From positions 71,436,501 through 71,500,500 of the forward strand of contig NC_064614.1 in assembly GCF_023898315.1 (NCBI RefSeq): 64,000 nucleotides of DNA. Reading direction: 5' to 3'. The stretch's first letter is position 1; each line of letters starts with the position of its first letter. The notes under the pieces were generated by a model. It ran no database searches. It was not told the DNA's origin and saw only the letters and a program-made list of their open reading frames with translations. Positions 32,906 to 43,324 of the stretch are shown here, piece by piece. The stretch is from Schistocerca nitens. Its lineage: Eukaryota > Arthropoda > Insecta > Orthoptera > Acrididae. Position numbers and translations under genes: made by a program.

Positions 32906-33411
32906 TATCACGGTGTACGGAATTCCTTAACGAATTCGCGAAAGAAGCGTCTGGTGCGTCTAGCTCCAAATACCGTTCAGTGTTCAAAATCTTTTGATTC
33001 CCGTCGTGCGCCCATGATCACGTCGGAAACTTTTTCACATGATTCACCTGAGTAGAAATGCCAGCTCCGCCAATGCACTGTCCTTTTATAGCTTGTGCAC
33101 CCGATGCTACCCCAGCTGTGAATGTGCATTATGCTACCCCATGACTTTTGCCACCTCAGTGTATAATACACGAATGTGAAAGAGACCACTGTGACACATT
33201 TACCCAACACCACCGTTTCTTCATAGCGTTCCCTCGTTAATGGTTTTCTTATTGTGCCTGGAAAGTCTTAGTTTCCTTTCATGCAGTTTATATATTGGAC
33301 TGAATAATCAAAGAAAGTTTAGTATGAAGTTCCTAACACCACTGTTTGCGATTTTTCTGCAACTGGTTTCATTATCAGCAGTCTGTATTTATGATTGCAC
33401 ACACTCCCAAT

Positions 33412-33830
33412 GTACACTAAGGAGCCGAAACAAAATGACGAGCGGGCTGGCCCACCTATGGACCGCAATACAGAAGCGAGTATGTGTGACACGCATTCGG
33501 CAAGAGCCTTGTAGGCTTGTGGAAGTATCTGGTACCAGATGTCCACGCACAGATCTTGCAGTTTGGCCGGCGGTTTGTCGGCGCAGAACTGGATCCACAT
33601 GTGTTCCATCGGGTCCCGATTAAGCGAATCATGTGGCGAAGACAATTCGAGTTCACTAACATGACCCTCAAACCAGTGCAGCATGATTCTTATCTCATAA
33701 CACGGACTGTTATCCTGTTGGAAGACGTCTTCGCCGTCTAGGACGACATCAGTCATGAAGGGTTGCAGGTGGCGTGCAATAGTGATCACGTAGTCAAACT
33801 CTCATCCTGCGTTTGACTACTGTCAAAGGT
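33412..33830 (-). mobile_element. Tc1-type transposon fragment, C-terminal half
   Basis: The minus strand reads GEDVFQQDNSPCYEIRIMLH (second catalytic Asp) followed by WFEGHVSELELSS and a DPMEHMW segment where the catalytic Glu stands. A frameshift follows. The end ACTAAGGAGCCGAAACAAAA at about 33417-33436 may be the inverted repeat. The family differs from the element at 31490-33164. Confidence 0.75.
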
Positions 33831-33969
33831 ACCGTAGAAGGACAGGTAAATATCCTCCACAATTTTTCTCTAACGCCCTAGGCCAGAATTAGTGTCGTGG
33901 AGCAGCGACGCAACTGAATGGCCAAGTAACCGAACATTACATCAAAATACTGACATCATTTAGAGGAGA

Positions 33970-34510
33970 TGTGGAATATAAGAACTGAAGAGCCGTATTC
34001 CGCTTGTCTATGAGGCAATGAAGCATTACAAGTGACTCGAAAAATGCTCTTAGGTCATTCCCATTTTCAAGAAGGGACGTCGCACTGACGTGTGTAATTA
34101 CCTCTAACATCAGTCAGTTCAGGAAATTTGAAACATGTGGTATGCTCAGAATATTATCATCTTTCTGGAGACCGAAAATTTTAGGACCCAACATGGATTC
34201 CACGAATAACGATCGTGTATAACCAAGCTTGCTGTGTTCGACCACATTGCCAGTTCACGCCCTGTTCCTTGACTACAGGAATTCGTTCAATAAAACTCTC
34301 ACTGTCGTCTTATGAACAAAATGCAGTACCGACTATCGGACCAGGTTTTTCATTGGACTGAAGTATCGCTAGAAAATGGAAAGCCGCCTGTCATTCTTAA
34401 CGCAGAGAAATCTTCAGATGTAAAAATAATTTCGGATGTACCCCAAGAGAGTGTTATGGGACAATAAGTTTCTCCAGTACATACAAATGGCTCAGTTGAG
34501 CCCCTCGGAA
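33970..34510 (+). mobile_element. Jockey-like LINE remnant, RT domain
   Basis: Heavily decayed. Recognisable pieces are VIPIFKKGRRTDVCNYL (RT motif 2) at about 34050-34100, FLETENFRTQHGFHE, and SDVKIISDVPQESVMG (VPQGSV motif) at about 34410-34460. The family appears to be that of 1806-3312. Confidence 0.65.
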
Positions 34511-35112
34511 ACTCTAATACGTTGTTCTAGTATTTTCTTATCGCTCACAAATTCGCAACAGCATATTTCAGAAGCAATGGCCAATACTCGTGGATATGAC
34601 AGGAATGTTCATTCTAGACAAAAATGTAAACATGGGCTCTAGAACGCCTACCTTAAGAGCTATGAGCAAACCTTGATTTTCAGTACTGTGAAACAAATCT
34701 TTTCTACTACAAGTTCTTGGCTTCCCATATTTTGGAAAGTGTAAGGATGCACAAAAACAAGAAACATGTCGAATAAACATATGCTAAGTATGCACCCTTA
34801 GTCTAGGGTCAGTGTCTCTGATTAGCAATCAAAACGTCCTCGGTCCCGGTTTCGAAACCCGCTACTGCTTAATCGTGATTAATGTTCAGCATTGGCTAAA
34901 GACTGCAGCCATAAGAAGTTACCCTCATTCTACCAATGGCCTTGTCAAAGAGGACATAGGAGTGGATGGACGTCCAGGGCGCTCTCTTGTCCTTAGGGTG
35001 GGAAACTGCCCCTAAAGAAGGAAGAATCCACAATGACCAAGGGCATGGGGATGCAGAAGGTAATGTAAACCACTGCATTAAAACCACAAAATGTGTTTAA
35101 GTTAAAATTAAC

Positions 35113-35341
35113 AGTCGAGATCGCAATACTATTTCTTTATTGACCTGTTTCGGCTTATATACAAGCCATCTTCAGAATTTTTTGGCCCCTACGGGTGTTG
35201 ATGACGGCGCCTGTCTTGGTTCCAAGATCGTACCAACGAGGAGCCGTCATCAACAGCCATAGGGGTCCAAAAAATTCTGAAGATGGCTTGTATATAAGCC
35301 GAAACAGGTCAATAAAGAAATATTATTTCGATGTCGACTAT
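35113..35341. repeat. Long palindrome with hammerhead-like motif in each arm
   Basis: The arms are about 100 bp: the left contains TTATTGACCTGTTTCGGCTT and the right its complement AAGCCGAAACAGGTCAATAA. The right arm on plus (35277-35305) reads CTGAAGA, T, GGCTT, GTATAT, AAGCC, GAAAC; the left arm carries the same on minus (35175 to 35147). The short centre holds GGTTCCAAGATCGTACC. It is inserted in the 5' UTR of the RTE-like LINE. Confidence 0.88.
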
Positions 35342-36663
35342 TTGTGTTAACTGAAACGTAACATCAGGTTGCTGCTCTCCGTAGAATATGTTGTCAAAAT
35401 TTATCCACGTAACGTGTTTCCACAGGATGTGTGGCCTGTTGCTTAAAAAAGAGTCATGTTGCTCTCTCCATTGGCAAAAGATTCCGGAATAGTCCCCCAT
35501 TCGGATTAGGCGTTGACTGTCAAGGGGGAGGTGACCATGAGAAAAGGACTGATTGACCAACGAGAGGATAAGGTTTTACATGTCGAGACCTGGACTACCA
35601 GAAGCTCGAACATGGTAGGAAAGCTAGAATACCTGAAAAGGGAAATGCTAAGGTTCAGTCTAAATATATAGAGGTCAATGAAGAGAAATGGAAAGGAGAA
35701 AAGGATTTCTGGTAAGATGAGTATAGGATAATATGAACAGCAGCAGGAAATGGTATAGCGGGAGTAGGATTCGTCATGAACAGAAAGGTAGGGCAAAGAG
35801 TTTGTGACTGTTAACAGCTCAGCGATAGGATAGTTCTTATCAGAATCGACAGAAAACCAACACCATTAAAGGTAGTTCCTGTATGAATGCAGGCATCGCA
35901 AGCTGAAGATAAAGACATAGAGAAACTAAACGAGAATGTTGAAAAAGTAATACAGTATGTAAAGGGAAATGAAAATCTAACAGTCATGGTGGACTGGAAT
36001 GCAATTGTAGGGGAAGGAGCAGAAGAAAATGTTATAGGAGAATGGAGCTTGGGATTAGGAACGAAACAGGAGAAAGACTAATTCTGTAATAAATTTCACC
36101 TAGTAGTAGCGAATATCCTGATCAAGAATCATAAGAGGAGGAGGGACACTTGGAAATGGCCAGGTGTTACGGGAAGTTTTCAGTTTGATTACATCATAGT
36201 CAGATACAGATCCGAAGTCAGATACTGGATTGTAAGGCGTACCTCGGAGCACATATAGATTCAGATCACAATGTAGTAGTGATAAAGAGTAGGCTGCAGT
36301 TTAGGAGACTAGTCAGAAAGAATCAACATGCAAGAAAGTGAGCTACGGAAACATTAAGGAATGAGGAGCTATGTTGGAAGTCTGTAAGTCTATAGATAAA
36401 GCAACAAGGAGGAGCTCAGTAGGCGGTATGGTTAGAGAAGAATGGGAATCTCTAAGAAGGACAGCCACGGAAGTTAGACAGAAAAACATAGGTACCCGCC
36501 GGGTGCAAGTCTTTCGATTTGATGCCACGTGGGCGACTTGCGCGTCGATGGGTATAAAATGACGATGATAAGGACAACACAACATCAAGTCCCTGAGCGG
36601 AGAAAATCTCCGACCCATCCGGGAATCGAACCCGGGCCCTTAGGATTGACGTTCTGTCGCGCT

Positions 36664-37000
36664 GATCACTTTCTTTTTTTTTTGGTTCGTTTTATTTCGT
36701 CGTAGCGGACGTCACATGACATCCGTTGCAGTTCGTTGCTGATCTTTACACACAGTTTCTTTATTCAAATGGTTCAAATGGCTCTGAGCACTATGGGACT
36801 TAACATCTGTGGTCATCAGTCCCCCAGAACTTAGAACTAGTTAAACCTAACTAACCGAAGGACATTACACACATCCATGCCCGAGGCAGGATTCGAACCT
36901 GCGACCGTAGCGGTCACGTTGTTCCAGACTGAAGCGCCTAGAACCGCACGGCCACACCGGCCGACCGTTTCTTTATTACAGAGGCCAGCCAGCTCTCTGA
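36664..37000 (-). repeat. S5 tRNA-derived SINE, split by S1
   Basis: Begins with a T run and GGTTCGTTTTATTTCGTCG, continues to about 36765 and resumes at 36967 with TTCTTTATTACAGAGGCCAG and CTCTCTGACAC. The related copy at 48516-48695 has the same poly-T start and TTATTACAGAGGGC tRNA-like segment. It lies within S2. Confidence 0.7.
36766..36966 (-). repeat. S1 tRNA-derived SINE
   Basis: Full-length minus-strand S1. The 11-bp direct repeat GTTTCTTTATT at 36755-36765 and 36967-36977 is the target-site duplication, formed from the S5 sequence. It is the innermost and youngest layer of this stack. Confidence 0.94.
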
Positions 37001-37368
37001 CACCACTCAGCTACCGGGGACGGACGGTCTCGGATTAATAGGGGTGTGAAACAGGAATGTAGTCTTTCACCCCTGGTGTTGAATCTGTACATCGATGAAG
37101 CAATGATGGAAATAAAAGACAGGTTCAGGAGTGGGATTAAAATTCAAGGTGAAAGGATATCAATGATACGATTCGCTGATGACATTGCCTGCCTGATTGA
37201 AAGTGAAGAAGAATTACATTGTATGCTGAATGGAGTGTACTGCCTAATGACCACAAAATATTTCGACAAGAGCACACCCTGCCATTCAAGGCATAACTGC
37301 AGCAAGTAAGCGCTATTCAAGGGAATTGAGAACCTCGGTTGGCGGGGAATCTCAGGAAAGACACACAC

Positions 37369-38242
37369 ATGATTCAAAAAGAATACCACAACTTTAAAAA
37401 TGTGTATTTAATGAAAGAAACATAATATAACCTTCTGTTATACATCATTACAAAGAGTATTTAAAAAGGTTTTTTTTCACTCAAAAACAAGTTCAGAGAT
37501 GTTCAATATGGCCCCCTCCAGACACACGAGCAATATCAACCCGATACTCCAACTCGTTCCACACTCTCTGTAGCATATCAGGCGTAACAGTTTGGATAGC
37601 TGCTGTTATTTCTCGTTTCAAATCATCAATGGTGGCTGGGAGAGGTGGCCGAAACACCATATCCTTAACATACCCCCATAAGAAAAAATTGCAGAGGGTA
37701 AGATCAGGGCTTCTTGGAGGCCAGTGATGAAGTGCTCTGTCACGGGCTGCCTGGCGGCCGATCCATCGCCTCGGGTAGTTGACGTTCAGGTATTTACGGA
37801 CAGATAAGTGCCAATGTGGTGGCGCTCCATCCTGCTGAAATATGAATTGTTGTGCTTCTTGTTCGAGCTGAGGGAACAGCCAACAAATGCTTGCTGGATG
37901 CGTGCTACATTTTCATCACTCGTTCTCGGCCGTCCAGAACTTTTCACTTTGCACAAACACCCATCCTCTGTAAACTGTTTATACCAACGTTTAATACACC
38001 ACCTATCAGGAGGTTTAACACCATACTTAGTTCGAAATGCACGCTGAACAACTGTCGTCTATTCACTTCTGCCGTACTCAATAACACAAAAAGCTTTCTG
38101 TTGAGCGGTCGCCATCTTAGCATCAACTGACGCTGACGCCTAGTCAACAGCGCCTCAAGCGAACAAATGTACAACTAAATGAAACTTTATAGCTCCCTTA
38201 ATTCGCCGACAGATAGTGCTTAGCTCTGCCTTTTGTCATTGC

Positions 38243-38244
<2 letters not shown>
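37369..38244 (-). mobile_element. Non-autonomous mariner-like element, copy 1
   Basis: The left end has the inverted repeat GATTCAAAAAGAATACCACA. On the minus strand the N-terminal HTH frame (MATAQQKAFCVIEYGRSE, then a stop, CIKRWYKQFTEDGCLCK) lies at 37810-38115. The frame then jumps directly into the region of the second catalytic Asp (FIFQQDGAPPHWHLSV), and the C-terminus (GAILNISELVFE) is near 37490. The domain with the first Asp is missing. The right inverted repeat is replaced by an AT microsatellite. Copy 2 is at 58507-59430. Confidence 0.85.

Positions 38245-38315
<71 letters not shown>
38245..38315. repeat. (AT)n microsatellite
   Basis: A pure AT dinucleotide run of about 71 bp, starting exactly where copy 2 of the adjacent element still has about 40 bp and its inverted repeat. 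Confidence 0.97.
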
Positions 38316-38320
<5 letters not shown>

Positions 38321-38830
38321 CCGCTATCACACAAAGCAAAGACGACAGGCGTCAGAAGTTATCGATAGTGAGATTAATAATCTGTCGCTCCGTTTTTTGA
38401 CAAAGGGTCCACAAGGAGAGTATGCAGAGTTTAAGCTTCGTTAATAACACTATCCCAAGAGCTGAAAATGCATGATGAATCTCCTTGTTGTTATATTTCA
38501 TAGGATGACAAATGCCAAGATAATGTTCTGCAATGGCGGATAAAAGTAGACAAGTACTTATAAAAACAAAAACCTTGTTGACATGTGTAACTTATTGCTA
38601 CGTAAACAAAACACCAACAGAATGAAAAAGATACTAAAGTGCTGTCACCGGCCACTGCGCGATACTATGCTCAGGCCACCACTGTGGTGTCGTCGGCCAC
38701 TGAAGGATACTACGCACACGACACCACTGTATTGTTGCCGGACGGCAAAATGTTGCAGGTGCTGATGGAGGTGGTTTGCCGTTGTCTTCCTCCGACCGTA
38801 ATGGGGATGAATGATGACGATCTGTCAGCG
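38316..38830. other. Unassigned sequence
   Basis: Two short similar stretches, GCCACTGCGCGATACTATGC and GCCACTGAAGGATACTACGC (38651-38714), form a weak tandem repeat. Nothing else is recognised. Confidence 0.45.
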
Positions 38831-39560
38831 CAACATAAGGCGCAAAGTGTAGGCATCTCTCGTAAACATTTGGCCCGTTATCGTAAGGAGGGAGAAGAAT
38901 TTTTACAGCACATTTTTACTGTAGAAGAAACGTGGGTGCATCATCACGAACCGGAAAGAAAGGCAGCGAGCATGGTTTGGGAACACCCATTATCACCAGA
39001 ACGTAAGACATTTAAACGTCAACCATCAGCTGATAAGATTATGGCGACACTAGTCTGAAACACGGAACTTGTGGTAGCTGTTCATTTCACCCCAAGAGGC
39101 GAAACTGTGAGCAGTGAGAACTATTGTAATGTGCTGCGAACTAATGTGAAACCAACAATTAGATAAAAACTTCGAGGAAAACCGAAAAAAAGTGTCATCC
39201 AGCAGCAAGATAACGCTCAGCTACATTGTGCCGAATGGACGGCCTAAACAATAAAGCATTTGGGACTCGAATTGCTGGAACACCCGCCATACAGCCCAGA
39301 CCTAGTTCCAAGCGATTTCCATACCTTTGGACCATTGAAGGAAGAGCTCAGAGGAAGAATATTTGCAACCGATGCAGAAGTCATTGATACGGTCCAAAAT
39401 TAATTACAGGTGCAATCAAAAACCCTTTTTCAGACAGACTCAAAAAACTTGTAAAACGTTGGACAAAGTGTGTTGAACCGCATGGAGGTCATGTAGAAAA
39501 GATATGTTTCAGTTTTCTTTCGTTAGAATAAATATTCCCTTTCTCAAAAGTCCCTTTACG
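38830..39560 (+). pseudogene. Mariner transposase remnant, DD34D type
   Basis: The frame has KEGEEFLQHIFTVEETWVHH at about 38890-38945. Family members have Asp at the first catalytic position (DETWV); here codon 38934-38936 is GAA, Glu. Further blocks are VIQQQDNAQLHC (second Asp) and YSPDLVPSDFHTFGPLKEEL (third Asp), with 34 positions between them, one of which is a stop. Several more stops follow. The element ends are not clear. Confidence 0.8.
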
Positions 39561-41144
39561 TTTTGACTTTCCCTCATAATTGAACTCGCTCGACATGAAA
39601 TGACAACGTCGGACAGAGCGCGGCCACGTGTCAACACATGCACATATAAAGATGCAAAGAGCAGCAAATCAATGTAGTTGAACACTTGTTTGGATAATAT
39701 GGGCTGAAAGTAATTTCTCACTTTCGTTATGAAGTTTTGACAAGATGTGGTCTGAATGTAGCCATGTTTGAACATTTTATTACGTAAGAATGAAATATCG
39801 TACGTTCAGGCAAAAGTGGCCGTTTCGTTACACACATCACTGCGAACGCGGCAGAAGCGATACGGGCTGCGGGAAACATGAAAACGCGTATAAAGTGTGG
39901 CATACAGCGGTAACTTCAGGGAAACAGCAGATAAGAAAGTGTTGACAACCGAGTACTAAATTTATGCTACCAGTACACAGAAATAATGAACGCTCTTACC
40001 AAGTTACGAGCGCCATTGGCCATTAAGTAAAGTATTATAGCGTTTTGTGTATGTATATAATAATATACTTCATACATAAAGAATCGTGCTTTAAACTTAT
40101 GACACGCACTTTTAATGGACTATGTGAAACTTAACTTGCATTCAGCAAAGTACCAGGCTAGTACACTGAACTCATAGTCCTACGGAGATTGGTTCTAAGG
40201 CCTTCGTCTGATATATTGATTTAGACTTAAATTCATCACTTCTGGAAACTGCTTCAACGAGGCAGCGGATGTTATCCTCCATCTGCTTTATACCATTTTC
40301 TAGAACTCGGTCGAGAACAGAACATTAAAAGTTAACTTCCTGACTTTTCAACAACACGTCGTGTGAGAAACAAGACATGAGAATTTTTCAGCGAGTTTGA
40401 CGTTGTCGTCTCAATTGCAACAAAATTACAACATGGTCTTCATGAAAGAACGGGATCACAATATTTTACAAGGCGTCTCGCTAATTTACCTTGATGTCGT
40501 GATGTCCTGGCAGCGATAAATTACTGTTCTCAATATTCTTTAACCAATTTTTCACTGAGGATTGCCGAGAAAAACTTAGCAAAAGTACAGGCCCCTAAAT
40601 TTTCAGTGTATTGAATTTCTAATGTAATGTAGGACAGGCTGACGAATGGAACAAAAGGGTTACACAGAGCCACGACACACGTAACGAGACTTTTCTGACT
40701 GGCACAGGTACGGTTCAGATGAACTGTTCGCTAAACTCTAAAACGGGTGCCCCTTTTAGAAACGAACAGCTGAGGATAAGGCGCCGATCTCCGAATGCCT
40801 GAGACACTTCAGTGAGCACTTAAAGGCATTCCTGTTAGAAACAAATTGTCTTGTTGGAACGTTGGAACTTCCTTTACAGCTCAAAAGTGCAGAGAAACAG
40901 CTATAGGAATTCTCAACTGGTGTTACAATGAAAGCCGTCATGTAGCCTGCTAGCGAACTAGCAGCCAATGGTGGTAGGTTACATAATGGGGCAGTGTGGG
41001 GAGGACGCCTGAGTTTCCGAGTTACGTGCTACTTCTGCAGGCTTTCGTGGTCCTTGGCACTAAAATCAAAATCCACTGGGTGTTCTGGCCGCCGTCATAT
41101 TTCCTTCTAAAATAATCGTCGTTTAGACCCCTCTGCTGGGATCT
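39561..41144. other. Unassigned sequence
   Basis: No family, RNA or credible frame is recognised across 1.6 kb. Confidence 0.5.
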
Positions 41145-43185
41145 TCTTCTATCTATCTACATCTCTCTATATGGTTATTCTGCAATTCACACTTAAGTGC
41201 CTGGCAGAGGGGTCATCGAATCATTTTCATATTACTTATCTACCATTCCACTCTCGAATGGCGCGTGGCAAAAAGAACACCTAAATCATTCCGTTCGAGC
41301 TCTGATTTCTCTTAGTTTATTATTATGATCATTTCTCCCTACGTAGGTAGGTGTCAAGAAAATATTTTCCCATTCTGAAGACAAAGTTGGTGATTGAAAT
41401 TTCGTAAACAGAACTCGCTGCAAAGAAGACCGCGTTTGTTTCAGGGACTGCCACCCCAACTCGTGTATCATATCAGTGACACTCTCACGCCTATTGCGCG
41501 ATAACACGAAACGAGCTGCCCTTCTTTGCACTTTTTCGATGTCCTTCCTCAATCCTATCTGTTTAGAATCCCACTTCGCGCAGCAGTATTCCAGCAGAGG
41601 ACGGACAAGTGTAACGTAGGCTGTCTCTTTAGTAGGATTGTCGCATCCTACGCCAACAAAGTGCAGTCTTTGTTTCACCTTCCCCACAATATTACCTATG
41701 TAATCTTTCCAATTAAAGTTGCTCGTAAGTGTAAGTCCTAAATATTTTGTCCAATTGACAGCCCTTAGATTTGTGCGATTTATCGTATACACAGAATTTA
41801 TCGAATTTCTTTTTGTACCCATGTGGATGACCTCGCACTTTTCTTCGTTTAGTGCCAATTGCTACTTTTCGCACCATACAGAAACTCTCTCTAGATCATT
41901 TTGTAATTGGAATTGATCGTCTGATGATTTTACTAGACGGTAAATTATAGCGTCATCTGCAAACAATCGAAGGGGGCTGCTCAGATTATCACCTAGATCA
42001 TTTATGTAAATCAGGAACAGCAGAGGGCCTATGACACTAACTTGAGGAACGCCAGATATCACTTCTGTTATATTATACTCGTTGATTTACCGTCTATCAC
42101 TACTAACTGAGACCTCTCTGAGAGGAAACCGCGAATCCAGTCAGACAACTGAGACGATATTCCATATGCACGCAATTTGATTAATAGTTGCTTGTGAGGA
42201 ACGGTATCAAAAGCCTTCTGGAAATCTAAGAATAGGGAATCAATCTGAGATCAATTGCCGACAGCACTCATTACTTCATGGGAATAAAGAGCTAGCTGCG
42301 TTGCACAATAACGATATTTTCTGAATCCCTCTTGGTTATGTATCAATAAGTCATTTTCTTCAAGGTGATTCATAATGTTCGAGTACAGTATATGCTTCAA
42401 AATCCTACTGCAAATTGAGGTCAGTGATATGGGTCTGTAATTCAATGGCTTACTCCTATTTCCTTTCTTGAATATTTGTGTGACCTGTGCTACTTTCCAT
42501 TCTTTAGGAACAGGCCTTTCGTCAGGTGAGCGGTTGTATATGATTGCTAAGAAAGGCGCTATTGTGTCTGAATACTCTGAAAGGAACCTGATTGGTATAC
42601 CATTTGGACCGGAAGACTTGCCTTTCTCATGTGATTTGATTTGTTTCGCAACACCTAAGATATCTACTTTTATGCCACTCATGCTAACAGCGGTTCTGGT
42701 TTCGAATTCTAAAATATTTACTTCGTCTTCTTTCGCGAAGGAATTACGGAAAACTGTATTTAGTAACTCCGCTGTAGTCGCACCATCATCGGCAACATTT
42801 CATCGCTATCGTGCAGTGACGGTATTGACAGTTTTTTGGCGGCTGAGGTACTTTACATACTACCAGAATCTCTTTGGGTTCCCTACCATATTTTGAGACA
42901 ATATTTCATTGTGGAAACTATTAAAAGCTTTTCGCATTGACGTCCTCACTAAATTTCGAGCTTCTGTGAAACTTAGCCAGTCTTGGGGATTTTGCGTTCT
43001 TCTGAATTTGGCATGCTTTTTTCGTTGCTTCTGCAACAGTGTTCTGACGTGTTTTGTGTATCATAATGGATCAGTCCCCTCTCTTATTAACTTATGCGGT
43101 ATGAATCTATCTATTGCTGTCGATACTGTACCTTTGAATTTGAGCCATATCTGGTCTACATTTACATAATTAGCTTGGAAGGAAT
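41145..43185 (-). mobile_element. Jockey-like LINE, RT to 3' end
   Basis: The best preserved jockey-like copy. On the minus strand it runs from about 43100 (Lys/Arg-rich linker) through SSGPNGIPIRFLSEYSD and VTQIFKKGNRSKPLNYRPIS (42251-42682), then SLFLDFQKAFDTVPH (about 42200). YINDL and RLFADDAIIYR (FADD intact) lie in 41862-42062, and RPLLEYCCAKWD and KVQRRAARFV in 41286-41858. The 3' UTR ends in a TAGATAGAAGAAGAT-type tail at about 41145. It has few stops. The endonuclease and ORF1 are absent, so it is 5'-truncated. Confidence 0.88.
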
Positions 43186-43233
43186 GTTGCGGTGTCCACA
43201 ATTGCTAGGACACTGCTATAACACCGCAACATC

Positions 43234-43264
43234 CCGAAGAAGATCGCAGCAGAGGGGTCGAAAC
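43234..43264 (+). other. Hammerhead-like motif (CCGAAGA-A-GAUC/GGUC-GAAAC)
   Basis: CCGAAGA, A, GATC, a 10-base interior, GGTC, GAAAC. The stem is closed by three Watson-Crick pairs and one G-U. Just upstream, GTTGCGGTGT (43178-43190 area) pairs with ACACCGCAAC (43221-43230), so it is again next to an inverted repeat. Confidence 0.4.
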
Positions 43265-43324
43265 ATCGATTATTTTTTGACGCGAGCTAAAAATCCAGAG
43301 GGATTTAATTTTATATGCTAGTTA

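Larger units (their letters stand above)
31490..33164 (-). mobile_element. Tc1-type transposon, decayed, with two SINE insertions
   Basis: The 5' end on the minus strand (33164 downwards) starts with an inverted repeat containing GAGGTGGCAAAAGTCATGGG. Transposase pieces follow: the start at about 33010, HTH remnants, SIMAWTVFLWDGLDPLVQLN in two tandem copies (32080-32371), then ISMDDNVPCHRGRID near 31690-31740 and SPDMNPNEHN near 31650. In the last block the expected catalytic Glu region is MNPNE. The element holds a 5S-derived SINE (31860-32081) and an S1 (32704-32905). All frames are broken and the left end is eroded. Confidence 0.8.
36496..37022 (-). repeat. S2 tRNA-derived SINE, split by nested SINEs
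   Basis: The minus-strand S2 has ATCCGGGAATCGAACCCGGG (B-box complement) at about 36619-36638 and TTCTGTCGCGCTGATCACT up to 36664. The missing end, ACTCAGCTACCGGGGACGG, appears only after the insertions at about 37003-37022. S2 itself interrupts the RTE-like LINE. Confidence 0.8.
34800..37250 (+). mobile_element. RTE-like LINE with tRNA-like 5' module
   Basis: The element starts with a tRNA-like module (34808-34870: GTGTCTCTGATTAGCAATCA, GTCCTCGGTCCCGGTTTCGA). A 5' UTR follows, interrupted by a palindrome at 35113-35341. The endonuclease region begins near 35560 with KLEYLKREMLR, EKWKGEKDFW and a GVGFVMNRKVGQRV segment. Around 35887-36081 come QASQAEDKDIEKLNENVEKV and VMVDWNAIVGEG. Nested SINEs occupy 36496-37022. 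The RT resumes at 37040 with GVKQECSLSPLVLNLYIDEA and IRFADDIACL, keeping FADD. It stops at about 37250. Confidence 0.85.

Noticed and set aside
43178..43230. Rho-independent-like terminator (GTTGCGGTGT ... ACACCGCAAC)
   Set aside because: This is animal DNA; the inverted repeat adjoins a hammerhead-like motif and is better seen as part of a foldback.
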